From positions 9,013 through 73,012 of the forward strand of contig VXCM01002171.1 in NCBI GenBank assembly GCA_014773175.1: a stretch of DNA of 64,000 nucleotides, read 5' to 3'. Positions 45,530 to 58,406 of this stretch are shown one piece after another. Within the stretch, counting starts at the first letter, position 1. Each line of letters opens with the position of its first letter. The DNA is from Lucifuga dentata (taxonomy: Eukaryota > Chordata > Actinopteri > Ophidiiformes > Bythitidae). The translations under genes were made by a program, and so were the position numbers. Below the pieces are notes generated by a model. That model saw nothing but the letters and a program-made list of their open reading frames with translations, made no database searches and was not told the DNA's origin.

Positions 45530-46192
45530 TTAAAGGACCATACCATTGATTTTGCATGTTTGAGTCTAATATATTCAATTTTCATACATGTAAGGTTACT
45601 CACAATCATTTCCCAAAGGATAAAACCTTATTTCAGCTTTCCTGATATTTTGCAAAATCTTTTAATCTNCATTTCCCAAAGGATAAAACCTTATTTCAGC
45701 TTTCCTGATATTTTGCAAAATCTTTTAATCTTTCACATATTCAAGTGATACACCCACCTTAAAAATCCAGGTTTCACCTGCTAATAGTTACGCAGCCTTA
45801 TGAAGTCACATAAATTTTTCAATAAACACAGGTCTTCTTTTGGGACTATATTCCCCGTTGGAGACATATTCACTCCACGCTTTTTATTGCACTTAAATGC
45901 TAAAATGACATAACTTCGAGAAAAGAAAAAAAAAAAAAAAAAANAAAAAAAAAAAAAAAAACATGTCTTGTTCACGATGATGGATTACCTATCCCAAGAA
46001 CGTTTCAAGTATCAACAAGTTGAATTTAATATTGTACCAGAATGAACTGAAACCAATGGTGGCCTGGAAGGTAGGAAAAAAAAATTCACTGTTCCAGTAG
46101 CATGCTTTGGGAAATGATTGTCAGTAACGTTACATGTATGAAAATTGAATATAATATAGACTCAAACATGCAAAATGGCCATGGCCCTTTAA
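45530..46192 (-). mobile_element. TTAA-MITE A, full-length copy
   Basis: It is bounded by TTAA at 45530-45533 and 46189-46192. It starts TTAAAGGACCATACCATTG and ends GGCCATGGCCCTTTAA. It belongs to the same subtype as the 59176 copy, sharing TTTTGCATGTTTGAG and TCAATTTTCATACATGTAA near the end. About 63 bases are an assembly duplication (45607-45731), and a poly-A run has an N at 45944. Confidence 0.75.
45607..45731. repeat. Exact 62-bp duplication around a single N (probable assembly artefact)
   Basis: Bases 45607-45668 equal 45670-45731 across the N at 45669, inside a TTAA-MITE A arm. Confidence 0.85.
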
Positions 46193-46699
46193 GTCTTATC
46201 ACAGTGTTACTGATTACAGCTGTGATAATAATTATTACAGCATTGTAGCATCAAAGAAATCAATGATAGAGTTGAAAAAGTATAAACTCAACAAAAGGGC
46301 ATTTATTTATGTGAAAATGTCTTTCCTCCTCTAAACAATGTGTGTAAAGCTCATTGTTGAATTTGTCGACTATCACTAATCTACTGTGTGTGTGACTGAA
46401 ATCTGTCATTACTGTTAACCATTATTCAAGATTTCAAAAATGCATGAACATTTTATTCTTTAACAAAGACGCAACAGCGAACATCAAATGACCTATCTGC
46501 CACATTCTTCAAGTGTGGCTAAGATATTTTTGGATTAAACTCTTCATCACTGAGCTGATCACATAACTATATCTGACTGTTTTATCCATAAAATTAGCTG
46601 TAATGTAAGAATTTAAAAAAAGAAACTGTGGCGTTGTTGGATCTTCCTGATGAAAAACAGTTGTCGGCAAATGGTGTCTTACCTTTCATCTGACACGTT
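46193..46699. other. Spacer, nothing recognised
   Basis: AT-rich sequence after the MITE. Confidence 0.45.
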
Positions 46700-47045
46700 A
46701 ACATCAGGACTGTTGGAGAGAAGATCGCTTCCTAAGAGCCTTAAGAGGATGATGCCGCTTTGAGATGCTGCACATAAACAGTTATTATTTGTGTCATGGT
46801 GGTAGTGGCAGTGCAGCAGCGATGATGAAGAGGAGGATTCCTGTTGCCCCAGCATGCCGCCATGGGACTGTTATCTCGGCAGCACATACATCAGACATCG
46901 ACGCGCACACCTCTTCCCTCTGAATGCAACATGACAGGTTCCTTTAGTTTCCCACTTCCGTTTCAGATAACGCAGCAGTCTCCATCCAGCACGCAGCGCT
47001 TAGGAGATGTCGGCTGATATGAATTGAAATGTCAATAATGCACAC
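46700..47045. promoter_or_regulatory. GC-rich block, candidate conserved or regulatory DNA (speculative)
   Basis: A non-repetitive GC-rich block with CG-containing runs (near 46893-46910 and 46989-47010) sits in long AT-rich DNA. No open frame of note crosses it. Its role is unknown. Confidence 0.2.
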
Positions 47046-50000
47046 AGCAAAACCCTGGGCTTTTTTTTTTTTTTTTTACATTTATCAAAGAATATGTGCA
47101 TTCTTTGATACAGAGATTAGATTATCAGCGTTCAGAGTGTCTATGGAGAGCAGCTATTCAAGAACTGATTGATAATGCAACAGAGCTTCCAACATTATGA
47201 TTATTTACATTTACATAGGAAGCAAGGAAATTGATTTTCTTTCCAAATGGTGCAGGCGCTCACATTTACATTTTAGGCCTTTAGTTGATGATTCTCTCCA
47301 AACTGGCTTAAAATGAAATGCATCACTGGAATAAGGTTTAGTTTCTATGTTGTTAAGATTACAAGCAACTAATACTAGTAACAGAAAAGATCTGAATCAT
47401 AATTAATGCTCCTTCCATACATACTGCATCTACATGGCTGCATCCTTTTACTTTAGAACAGAAATCTGTCGTATAACTAGATTCACTACAAGCATCATGT
47501 TGAGGTAAATGCAGATTACAGATTTACATTAAAATAAAGCAGCAAATGTTAATGATATGCAGAGTGAATATATTCTACTGTATCTATTATTAAAATCTTC
47601 TGATGCAATATCTTTGTTATTACAGTTTCATAAACTTTCATAAAGGGAGCACAAATAAGACTGGAGGTTGTGGATTTTAAAAATATTACAGGTTTGACCC
47701 ACAGTAATGCAAGAATGCAAGAACTGGACATGTCATTTTCTCCTTTTTGTCACATGAAACAAAATTATGATTACGTTTCTGCCAGAAAAGAGACATGTTC
47801 TGGAAAATGTGATAAACAAAATGTGTACAGCAAAAAAATGTTGTGTTTTTGATAGAAATTGATACTTTTATTCACTAAGATGACATTAAATTGATGTAAA
47901 TAGAGTATATAGTTAAGATATTAATAATGCTGCAAATGGCTATTACTACTGGAAATGATTGATTTATAATTAATTATTCACATAGAACTGCAAAGCCCCA
48001 TTTTCAGCAGCCATTACTCTAGTGTCATAATGATAAACTCTTTTAGTTCATCCTTAGGTAATTGTGTTTAAATGCTAATTGTTATTAAAGACACCTTTGT
48101 AATTATGCTAACATACCTAAATACCATTATTTTGTTCCAATAAGCAGATAAATTGTCTTTACTTAGGCTGCAGGTTACTGGCATTAGTAAAGTTCAGTTC
48201 TGGGTTCAAAACAGCTTTCTCATTTCTCATTTTTGTGAAATGAAGGTTATTTCTCTTGCCACATCCGTTCATAGAACTAGTGTTATTTAAGTAACCTCAC
48301 TCAGGCTTCATGCATCAGTCAATGATAAATCCTGGATTATTGGGATTTCTAAACCTTTTACTAAGCTATTCAACACATCAAAAATTTTGCTTTGTGTTAT
48401 TGCATCTGTTTCACACTTTAAGAAAAGTACACTTTAAGAAAAGTATAAATTAAGTTTATCATAACTATTCTTCTTAAAGACTTTAGGTAAAATGTACATT
48501 TGAAATCACTCAGTTAATCAAACCTGCATGAAAGCATGTTTGCTGTCAAAAACTTTACATGTTTCTGCCACAGAAAAATACAAAGGATTCTAAATACCAG
48601 AGCAGAGACTTTTTCAAAAACAGCATTCTTTACTATTAAACTAAACAAACAAATAACTAAATACAAACTTAACCATTTCCTCTGCCTAGTGGCACCTATA
48701 AAAAAGGAAGTTTCCGGAACAATTCACCTGCAGGCAGGAGAAATATTGCAAGCTCACACTGAAACGTGGATATTCTTCAGTGGCTGCCCATTATAACATA
48801 GAACGTAGAATATGATGCTATTTGTACGAAAGTTGTTGTCTCAGAATGATCAATCACAGAGTGATTTAGTGTGAGTCAAATCATTCCTCCTCTTCTGCTG
48901 TGACTACAACAGTTTGTATGTTAATAACAAGCTTTCAGGATCATTTTTCTACTTCTTTCAGTTGAACGAAAAATTGCCTCAGAGGTAGATTTAATATCCT
49001 TGTCTGACTTGATGTGGAAAGGAGACCCAACACTGCAACAATGCGGCATCTTGATGCAATAATCTCAAATTAAGTCATGAATAATGGAAGGACAAGTCAT
49101 GAAGAAGAATTAATAATTCAATAGATAAATAATTTACAAAATAATCAAATAAATAAATTATGACGTGCCATAAATAAAGTATCAGATTAAATCTTTCCAC
49201 CAGGCAGCTTTGTGCAAGAAGCAACATAAACAAATAATAGAACCGTGGTGAAAGCTTGCTTATCCTGTTGTTTTATGAGGTATTAGAGGATCAATCCTTT
49301 AACTTTTCCATGCTTAATGCAGTTGTTTTTTTAACCTGAAAGAATCTGAATGTACTAGAGTATACTTCATACCATCATGTACCATACTATCGTGTCCTGC
49401 AAATGCACGCTAAAACCATAATAATTTAGCATAAAACAAAACATGCTTCCAGTTTGACTCGGTTGTAAAAGATGTTATGGCTGCCCTTATAGCTTTTATC
49501 CATTTAGCATCAATGCTAAGTTTGCTTTTGCATGAGTCCTGCTTCCTCTCATCAGGTAAATAAACATGCATGGTAGTGGAAAGAAAATGAAGGTATTATT
49601 CAAGAAAAATATATCTGATCTTTGGGCACTTACTTGCAGGATCTGAGAGCACAGAAATAAATTTTAATGACGTCAACTGAACATCAGCTTGTGGGTAATA
49701 ATGTATGAGGAAAAGTCTGTGTTTAGGTTGTTTGGGCCCAAGGGCAGGGTGCATTCAAGTGCTCTGAGCTCTCTGTTTATTTTGTCAGCCAGAGTTTTAC
49801 AAGAACTGCTGTGAAATTATACTATAGGATTATACAGTGAAGACTTCTTAGCCTGTGTGTCTTTCTGCTCATTGAAAACATCAGTTTCCCAGTGCCATCT
49901 GCCTATCAACCTTACCCTATCAAGAAACAATCAACAGAACCATCTGTGGTCTAGTCACCAGTCCTGTTATCCCTCCAAACCAAATAATGACAAACTGGAA

Positions 50001-50169
50001 AAAGCAGGGTGAGGAAGTCACGGTATATTGAGGAAGGATGACATCCAGCGAGAGAGTGGAATCAAAGGGAAAAACAGTGACAGGCAGTAAGATTTGACTT
50101 TTCAGCTATAATGTCAGCTGTCAGGAATTTAAATTAATATCACGATGCATTTCATGTGGATTTAGAGAG
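47046..50169. other. Long AT-rich stretch, nothing recognised
   Basis: No coding exon, RNA gene or transposon end is supported over 3 kb. Homeodomain-type TAAT cores are frequent at 47940-48130, but this is expected in AT-rich DNA. Confidence 0.5.
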
Positions 50170-50710
50170 TTAAATATGTGATTTAGCTTGTTTAAGCCCA
50201 ATAAATATTACCCTCATACGCGTTACATTGCTGGCAACCATTTTCCAAAACATAAACCTGTATTTTAGTTTTCCTGTTATTTTTGCCAAATCCCCTAATC
50301 TTTCAAAAGCAAATGTTCAGGTGACATACCCCCCTTAAAATTCAATGTTTCACCTTCTAAAACGTACATATGTATGTAGAAGGCATGGTCATTTTTAATT
50401 TCTCTCTAAAAGCCATCTTCTCCTGGGACTATATTTCCTGGCAGAGATATACATTTTCTTTCATGTAGCTTTGTGTTGGTCTGGTTAAATTAAGTAACTT
50501 TGACAAAAAAAATGAGAATGTTTTGCTCGCTGTAATGGATGATCTATCTCAAACGAACTGAAACCAATGGCTGCCTGGAAGGTAGGAAAAAAAAATCAAA
50601 AATGTACTGCTGCAGTAGTATGTTTTGGAAAATGGTTGGTAGTAATTTAAATGCATGCAGGTTGTATTCATTTTTCTCAAACATGCAAAATCACCAGTAT
50701 ACCCCTTTAA
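50170..50710 (-). mobile_element. TTAA-MITE A copy
   Basis: It starts TTAAATATGTGATTTAGC, lacking part of the usual first 15 bases, and ends CCCCTTTAA (TTAA 50707-50710). Inner blocks: TTAAGCCCAATAAATATTAC, TTCAGGTGACATACCCCCC, CTTCTCCTGGGACTATATTT and GGCTGCCTGGAAGGTAGG. Confidence 0.7.
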
Positions 50711-51160
50711 AATTACGATCAATTTTAACTTCATTCTTCTGAATAACGGGCATAAAAGTTAATGCTACACAGGTAGTGCTTTGACTTTGGATTTTCTTTC
50801 AAACTCTTGCTGAAAACGCCAATGACCCCTCTCTCAAGCCAGCAAAATCCATTCACTTTCTGTGATTGCAAACAAAGAGGATCCAAATGAAAAAAGAGGT
50901 GGCAGAAACAAAGATTAATTAAAAAAAGAAAAGCTGTACAATGGACACATGGATTGTTTCATTAGAAGCCAGTTGTGTGGCTGCAGAAATGCCAAGAAAA
51001 ATATGTGTGAGGGTCCGGGATGGACAACGCTTACGATAAAACAGTCAAAAAATGTGCAACAGACAAAACCAGGCAATGTGGAATGGAAGAGGACCCTAAT
51101 GAAGCCAGCTGGTCCCAGTCCAGACAGGCAGAGGAGGGGAAGGATTGATAGAGGGAGAGA
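50711..51160. other. Spacer, nothing recognised
   Basis: No gene or repeat is seen. Confidence 0.45.
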
Positions 51161-51289
51161 CCCACGGGGGTGGGTGGAGAGAGAGAGAGAAAGAGAGGGA
51201 AAGGGAGTAAGACATGCAGGATGTNCCCACGGGGGTGGGTGGAGAGAGAGAGAGAAAGAGAGGGAAAGGGAGTAAGACATGCAGGATGT
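51161..51289. repeat. Exact 64-bp purine-rich duplication around a single N (probable assembly artefact)
   Basis: Bases 51161-51224 equal 51226-51289 across the N at 51225. The unit contains a short GA-rich tract. Confidence 0.85.
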
Positions 51290-53946
51290 ATGGCCGCCGA
51301 GGCAGCTCTATTGTATCAGGAGGAACCAGTAGGTGTGTTCCTTCCAAACTCTGCAGAAAACCTCAAGCCATGCCAAACACAGCACGTCTGCTAATCGTGC
51401 AGCAATTACTAGCCTAATAAATGTTGTTTTGTTCTGGTTCTGCCTGCCTCGCAGCCGCCATGTTGGGAGGGAGAGCATCGTTATGTGAAGTCGATGCAGA
51501 ATTTGCTGGCTATTTTCCTCCCACCGCCACGATCTTATCCAGTTGTTATAACAAAACCGGCAGAGTAAGTGTTTCTTAGTGCAGCGGTCCAGCATACAGC
51601 TGTAGACCAACCTCTCCACCGCTGCCTGAATGCACACAATTCAGTATGGAGGGGGAGTTCTGTGGCTTGATACGTTTCCTGTCCGCTTTGTTCTCCTTGC
51701 ACCGTTTGTGCCATTATGTACAGTATTACTCTAAAAACTATGATGAGTTCTCTGCACCAATCTCAGCACAACAAAACCTGCAACTGTTTCTGTGTGCTTA
51801 CTGATTGAAATGACTGCATACAGTATATCATCATGAAGATACTTTTTCTACACTTAGTTTTGGTTTTAGCTGATATTTTTGTTCCCAATGACACTATAAT
51901 GGCAGAATGTGCTTAATAGATCATTGATATTACAAGGTTTTCATTTTCATTGAGCTCCAGCGAGGAAAATAAAACAATATTTATCATATCCAACATTTTC
52001 AACTGATTGTTTTTTGTCACTGCTGCTAGATAAAAATCTGCAAAAGCTCATATTTGTCTTCCTGAGTGATTACTTTTAGATACATGTAATATCAGTAATA
52101 GCAGTATTGTGCTCTCATTGGTAAATCTGAAGTGTCACAGTAATAAATGAAACAAGAATGAAAAACACAAAGAAATAAAGTTATAAATAGGTCAGAACAT
52201 AAGACAATGGACAAATTACACTACATTTCCATTACACTCTGGGACAACATGCTATTTTATGGAGAAAGCATTACCATGAGCAGTGTTATGCTGGACTGAG
52301 TTTATTAAGTGATTTTTCCTTAATATAACAAAGGTTTCCACATTCTGAAACCTCATACTGTGAGCACTGACAGGGCACTCAAACAGCAACTATAGGTTTG
52401 GTTTCCCATTTTGGCAAGGTGGTGCATTCAAAATAAAATATTTATACCCAGTCAATCTGGACATGCCAGCATCCCTGGTACTTATATATGTATATATATA
52501 TATATATATAGACCATATAGCATCCAAACCCTGGACAAGGTTCGAAGGCTCCACCTGTGCTCATAGAAACCTAACCCTAACCTTCTTCCTATTCTGCCCT
52601 GTAACAGCCTCATTATTCAGTGATATCTTCACCAAATCCTAAAATTTGTGGATTTATAAACCTTTTATCTAGCTAAAATTCTGCAAAACAACAACAACAA
52701 CAAAAAATAAATAAATAAATTAATTAAATAAAATAAGAATGCAATTCAAAAACTGAAACTAAAATTTTGTTAGGTAGACTTTTTTTTTTTTTTTTTTTTG
52801 ATGATAGATGGGCAATAACATTAACAAGAGGCAGATGTTGAAAGCCAACAAAAACAAGCACTCAAGAAGCATCAAAAGATGATCTCCTGTAGTCGACTGC
52901 TCCATGGGTTCATATCTTTAATAGTCCTTTTTTCACTTTATAATCTCTCCAGTTTTCTCCTTGATGCCTGCTGAACACTTTACTTCATCAGCAGCACAAT
53001 TACTTTTAATAAAGTTCAATCTAAAACCCACTATGCTTAATGTCTAAACCTGACACTAACTGAGATTTAAAGAGGATGCCATTACGTTATTTAGGGGTAA
53101 TTGTTTAGATGTCATATTAAAGCTTTTTTTGAGGGAGGGTTAGAGAATTAAATGTAAATATGATGCATCCTAGTTGATTTACTGGAGATATTGGCTTTGC
53201 AAATGTTTGAATAACTTCTCAAACAGCTCCTACTCTCCACGGGCTTCAGCATCTCATCGCAGCTTTGGAGCTAAGTGATCGTTTGGCTAAATGAGGAGTC
53301 CCTGTCTCCACATGTTTGTGGGAGCTGTAATGACACCGTACTCTCAGCAGGTTTGTGCAACACAGCATTGGAGAATGAGGAAGACTGCTGGGCTTCCAGC
53401 ATGCCATGGCCCTGACTCATTCCTGCCCTCCTATGGACCCATTACTCTGCTGAATGCTGATGCTCAAACAGCAGCAATATCTCTTCCTGTGGACCCATTA
53501 GTCTGCTGCATGCGGACAGTAAAAAAAAAAAAAAAAAAAAAAAAAGTAACAATCTGGATTCCAGATGCTGCAATATGGTTCAATTAAGAATGTATTTAGC
53601 AGTTATTTTGCATCCACTTATTCTGATTTTTTGCCTTTGTAAATGAATGGTAAACATGGCAAAAGTAAATATAAAGGACAGTGATGGAAATATGAAAGTA
53701 TTCGTGTTAGGGATTAAACAGCTACAAGAAAAGGAAGTTTAAGGCTGGTTTATACAAATTTAAATGAGGATGTATTCACTTATAACATTTCAGCAATCAA
53801 GGACCTTGAATAAAAGTAATTTGACTAAAATTTAAAATTATCATACACATGGTCAGTAAAATTACAGCTAAACCTCCTATGTAACTGTCTGAAAAAAAAA
53901 ATGCATCAAAGTGTAGATTAACTGTCTGATGAATTTTATAGGTGCA
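51290..53946. other. Non-coding stretch with simple repeats
   Basis: It includes a short (TA)n at 52491-52510, poly-T at 52781-52799 and poly-A at 53521-53545. The block 53260-53520 is GC-richer and non-repetitive. Frames there have no recognisable domain. Confidence 0.45.
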
Positions 53947-54291
53947 TACCTCTGCCAACTTCCAACTGTCCTCTGTGAGAGCATATATTTTAATCCGCCA
54001 AATCAATATTTGGGTCTGGGCTAAATTGTACCTGTTAATAGTCCATCAAAGAATACACATGCCTGATCCTGATTTATTTTTCATCAAGATTGGTGTCTTA
54101 GTTTTTGGGAAATTGACAAAAATGTTGGCAAATGCCCTATGTTACAGTTTAAAAAAAAAAAAAAATCCTTGATCTGGACCAGCCTCAAAATCTAATCAGC
54201 TCTTCCTTGACTCAAGTCCCACTTATCTTTTATAACTTTTAAGAGATCCTGCTGAAAAAGAAACACCAATGAAATAACCTTAGCAGAGGTA
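53947..54291. mobile_element. Palindromic MITE-like element with TACCTCTGCCAA ends
   Basis: TACCTCTGCCAA (53947-53958) is matched by TTAGCAGAGGTA (54280-54291), its near-complement. The interior has the order AATCCGCC, GGTCTGGGC, CTTGATCTGGACCAGC, CAAAATCTAATCAGCTCTTC and GAGATCCTGCTGA, familiar from a very widespread fish repeat family. It has no coding capacity. Related ends occur at 321 and 5871. Confidence 0.6.
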
Positions 54292-55669
54292 ATTACTGGG
54301 TGTATTCAGTTTTTGTATATATGTGAATTATGTGTAATATTGTCTCATGTATGTTTTATGTACTTCATCCTGCATTCACCAACATTTTTGATATTGGCAT
54401 TGAATCAAATAACTTTGTGAGAGTTGCTGGTAATGACAAACCTACAGGGAATTACCACCATAATTGCCTCTCATTTGTTCTCACTAACTCCTGATATAAA
54501 GCCATAGGCAGCCATTTCTAGCAAACAAGGCTGTCAGGATGAACAAAGTGATGTATTTCCTTCTGAAAGACAAAAAAAAAAGGCAGAAAGGAGAATGAGT
54601 ACTGGATTTAGATTTAAAAATATGATTGCAAGGGAGTGTGATGTAGTCATGAGTGTGCAGGATGTGTGAGTGTAATTAGTTTGCTAACAAAATAATTCAA
54701 TAAGCTGGCAGTACATCAGGACTTAGTGGCTGTCTTTATATTTTGGCGTTTACTGCTCCTTGTGGCCAAAAATTGATACAGCTTTACATCATCTTCTTGA
54801 CCCTTGTCAGGTCAACGATGAATTTCCACAAATCAAATGTGGATGATAATTTAACTTTATTTTTACTTTAACTTTATTAATTCCCAGTGGATATATTAGT
54901 TTGTCACCATGCATAAAATAGTACATAAAAGTACATAAAATGACTTTGCACAAGAAAACACATCCAGTCGCACATGCACATTCAAGGAGGACATCTAAAA
55001 TTGTTCAATGGCCCATAAGAAGCTATATACTAAAGATAATAATAGATACAAATAAACTGAGGCAAATAAACATGGTTGATTCAATCTTATTTGCAGTCTG
55101 TCTACTTTGTAGTTACATAACTGTAAAAACACAATAGTTTATCAAAACATAAGTAATGTAAGAGAGAATACTTCTTTTCTAATTAAAGGGAATTGGTTGG
55201 AATGGTAATCTAAGCCAAAATCAACCCTTCCCAAAAACATTAAATCTGGAATATGGTACTCCAGTGATCTGGGATAGTTCAGTTGGTATTGACAAAAATG
55301 AATAAGCTTTTCCCTGAGCCACCGAGCTACAAGAGAACAAAAGCATTAATCTGCAATGTTGCTGTAACTGGCAAAGAATCAGAAACTGATTCTGTAAAGT
55401 TTTAGACATTAATTCCAACACATCCATATCTCAGTAAAATCAGCCTTTTTACTGTCAGCATGTCCACAAGACTGGCACCCATTCAGCCAGTCAATGGGCC
55501 AACACTTCTATTTCTGTTTATTGAATTATTTAAAAACGTATGTAGTATATATGAATTATTTCAGTCAAGCAACTAATCAGCTGTATTGACAATTCTGTCA
55601 CTTATTAAACAAGCATGATCAGGAAGGTGGTCGGCTGTATTGTTTCTTCAGTCACAGCAAATTAAGGTG
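54292..55669. other. Non-coding stretch with a possible retroposon tail
   Basis: The phrase CTTTATTAATTCCCAGTGG followed by TTAGTTTGTCACC near 54873-54910 resembles a fish LINE 3' sequence. Nothing else is recognised. Confidence 0.4.
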
Positions 55670-55880
55670 TTTTCATACTTAGTTCATTTTAAATCTTTCT
55701 GACCCTGAAGTGTTTCCAGCAGCAATCGAACTTGGGTTCACACAAAAACAATCAGACCGAGAAGACTTAAAGGGTGAGAGGTGGTCTCATTCTGATTCCA
55801 ATTTAACCATGGAGTGGTTTGTTTGTGGTGTGAGCATGATCTGCACTGGTCCTGTGGTTTCAGGTACCTTTAGCACAAAT
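55670..55880 (+). repeat. Dispersed repeat family C, copy 2
   Basis: It begins GTGTTTTCATACTTAGTTCA and includes GGTTCACACAAAAACAATC, GAGGTGGTCTCATTCTG and TGTGGTGTGAGCATGATCTG, in the same order as 38008-38230. Confidence 0.5.
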
Positions 55881-57807
55881 CAGATCGGCTTGCCAGTCAA
55901 ACTTTCTGACATGCCAGAAATCCATCAGAGCATCCGACAACCAAATCGTTTCTCATTTTGTCTGTGAACTCGCATCAGGACCCCACTTATGCAGTATGTC
56001 TAACAGTAACGGGTCAGCTAGAACTCCGACCAAATCAGAATAGGCCCCCAAAAACATACAAAGGTCTCTAAACATTATGCACCTGTGGACGCTTCTCAAA
56101 CTGTTCACAATGTTTTCTTTCTTCAAAATCGTCTTTCCTCTGTCTTTATGTCTTTTCCTTGCATCTTTTCATCACATCTTTTCATTGCATCTTAAGTGGG
56201 AGGGACTAAGACACATGGAAAAAACTCCAGTGAAGGAAACGTTGAAATGATTAAGAGCCTCGGAATGCATCCTTGGTCTACTTCTAAATGCATAGTACAG
56301 CTCTGCATAACTGAACTTTTTTTTTTTTTTTTATTCCTGACAAGTTCTAAAGTTTAGAGAAACAAGCTTCCGCATTTGAAGAAAGTCAGTGAGATTCAGC
56401 TGTGTTGTCAAATAGACATTCATTAAAAATTAAAGTACTAGCCATCAAACCATGCAGTCAAGCATGAAACAAAAGATAATGTTTCAGAAGAACATCTTGA
56501 TCTCTTACAAATTCAGAGCTTTGAGGATAATTCAAGGACTGTAATTGTTTGGTGCACCTCTAAAATCATTTTCATCACACGTCTCATCAAAAAAAAAAAA
56601 AAAAAAAAATCTCATGAAACAAAACAAATAAATAGTTTTCCAATTTTCCATGGGAACGAGAATAAACACCATCTATAAAATTGACCACAAACAGTTGTAA
56701 AAACAACAATGCAAAATGTGAGATGGAGACTGTTGCCAGAAAGACAGACTGACAGAACAACACGCATGGACATCAGGGGATGGCATTGTCTGTGGATCAC
56801 GTAGGCATGCATACAAAACAGATGTGTGTTCAGCAAGGTAAGTCATCAGCGATGAGAAGAGAGACAGAGCAAGACAGACAGAGAGAGAGAGAGAGAGAGA
56901 GAGAAAGAATTTCCTGGGGGATGGAGGAGTTGGACTGCTTTGTCTGCCAGGACCTGGTATGATGTCCTGATGAGGGAACACCGCATGTCCACTGGCCAAC
57001 CTGGGAGGGTTAGTTTCATGCAGGAAGCCAAAAAAAAACCCAGAGGTCTTCATAAGACATCATAAAAAAAATCAGTATGACCAACTGATGCCTGTGGAGG
57101 GAAATGGACCTGTCCGTGAAAACCATACAGTTTATCTCCAAAAATGCAACTTTTCACAAACTAAGACAAACACCCTTGATTTAAACTTGGTGACTATGTG
57201 TTTTTAAGATAATCAACAGGTTTTGATCAGGTTTTATGAACCTGAGAGCTAAGCACATTTCTCCACCTATAAAGGACCAGGTAAATCCTTCAGCCTTCAT
57301 GTAAACCGTAAACTCACTTGGAGAATTCTGCTGAACCACAGATTACACTGCCAATGCTTGATGCCAACACTTTTATTCCAACAACATTAGTCATCCTGGG
57401 ATGCAAACCTTGGTCTGTCAAACTCTACTGCTTTGTCCTTCTACCAGCCACCCAGATCTCATTTTGTGTCTCGAATGTTACACAACCATCTGCTTTGGCA
57501 CTGAATGCTGACGCAAATGCGGATTTGAACCATGACGTTCAGAATCACCAAACGTTGGTGTTTTTACTAGAGATCAGGCTGCAAAAAAAGCAACAAAAAA
57601 TAGAGATACATGGTTTTCACTGGACCTCGGTGACTAACTTTTATTTCCCAAAGTGTTTTCTCAGAAATCCTTCCATTTAACTCTCTTCCTGAAATGCTAA
57701 AAAGCTGAAACATGACTCAGCAAAAACAACTATCAAAGTCTGTGCTGTTAAACAACCTGTAGTTTGATGGAGGACACCACAAGAGAGAAAATTAAAGATT
57801 GCTGACA
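55881..57807. other. Non-coding stretch, nothing recognised
   Basis: It contains a poly-A run (56588-56609) and a GA microsatellite at 56881-56904. A 120-codon plus-strand frame (57318-57680) has no recognisable domain or splice context. Confidence 0.45.
56881..56904. repeat. (GA)n microsatellite
   Basis: Twelve GA units. Confidence 0.9.
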
Positions 57808-58251
57808 TTTATTCCATCAATTTAATCAATTTAATAAAGTCAGAACCTTAACTGAAGCCAATTCCTACATCCTTTGGCAGCAATAGATGGGGCCTTGACA
57901 CTGGTGGTGGAAGGATGACAGCAATAGAGGCGTAACACTGCCAACAGGAAGTGAAGAGTGGATGAGAAAACTTTTCTGAAAAGATGTGAATGACTGTGTT
58001 GTCCAGAGAAAGTTGGAGTCAACATGAGATCTTTTTGGCCTTTTCTTATAAAGCATCAGAGACTGGCTGAGCTGGTAAACATGGACATGCTGTCTGCAGT
58101 TTACTGATGTCACATTACAGGATTTCTGGATATTGAAGTCCTTAAAACTCAAATAGTTACCCCTCCACACAGTCTGGGACAGATAACATGCAAAACTTCC
58201 AAATGCAGCTTTAATTACAGTAATAACCAGTGACCTTTTCATTGGATATAA
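57808..58251 (-). other. Possible 3' untranslated region of the candidate exon
   Basis: If the frame at 58252-58406 is a real last exon, the first AATAAA on this strand lies at the complement of 57808-57813, about 440 bases after the stop codon. This is a plausible poly-A signal but not proof of transcription. Confidence 0.25.
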
Positions 58252-58406
58252 TTAGCTTCTACCATTGGCTGGAGGAAAAATGTTCTTCAGTCCTCCAAAA
58301 ATGGCATCTTTTACTTTTCCATCAGTAACAAAAGCAATTTTGAGTGGCGGTCCCTGAAAGTACAGACTACAAAACTGTTTCATCAAGGATGTTGGCTTCA
58401 AAGAAT
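58252..58406 (-). CDS. Candidate terminal exon of an unidentified host gene
   Basis: On the minus strand a long T-rich tract ending TTCTCAG forms a strong-looking 3' splice acceptor (AG at complement 58407-58408). It is followed by 155 bases of open frame ending in TAA (complement 58252-58254). Entering with two bases of a split codon, the frame reads SLKPTSLMKQFCSLYFQ, then GPPLKIAFVTDGKVKDAIFG and GLKNIFPPANGRS. The peptide is balanced in composition, not repeat-like, and unlike the LINE and hAT relics elsewhere. I do not recognise the protein family. No upstream exon could be identified in the 5.6 kb to the window edge, which is compatible with a long intron. The T-rich tract carries a single N at 58436, so its length is uncertain. 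Alternatives are a decayed exon or a chance frame. Confidence 0.35.

Noticed and set aside
57318..57680. A 120-codon plus-strand frame as a possible exon
   Set aside because: No acceptor or donor of quality was found at its edges, and the peptide has no recognisable family features.
58340..58360. A resemblance in the candidate exon to a protease cleavage tag (LYFQG)
   Set aside because: Only five residues match and the required preceding residues differ. A chance match in a host peptide is far more likely.
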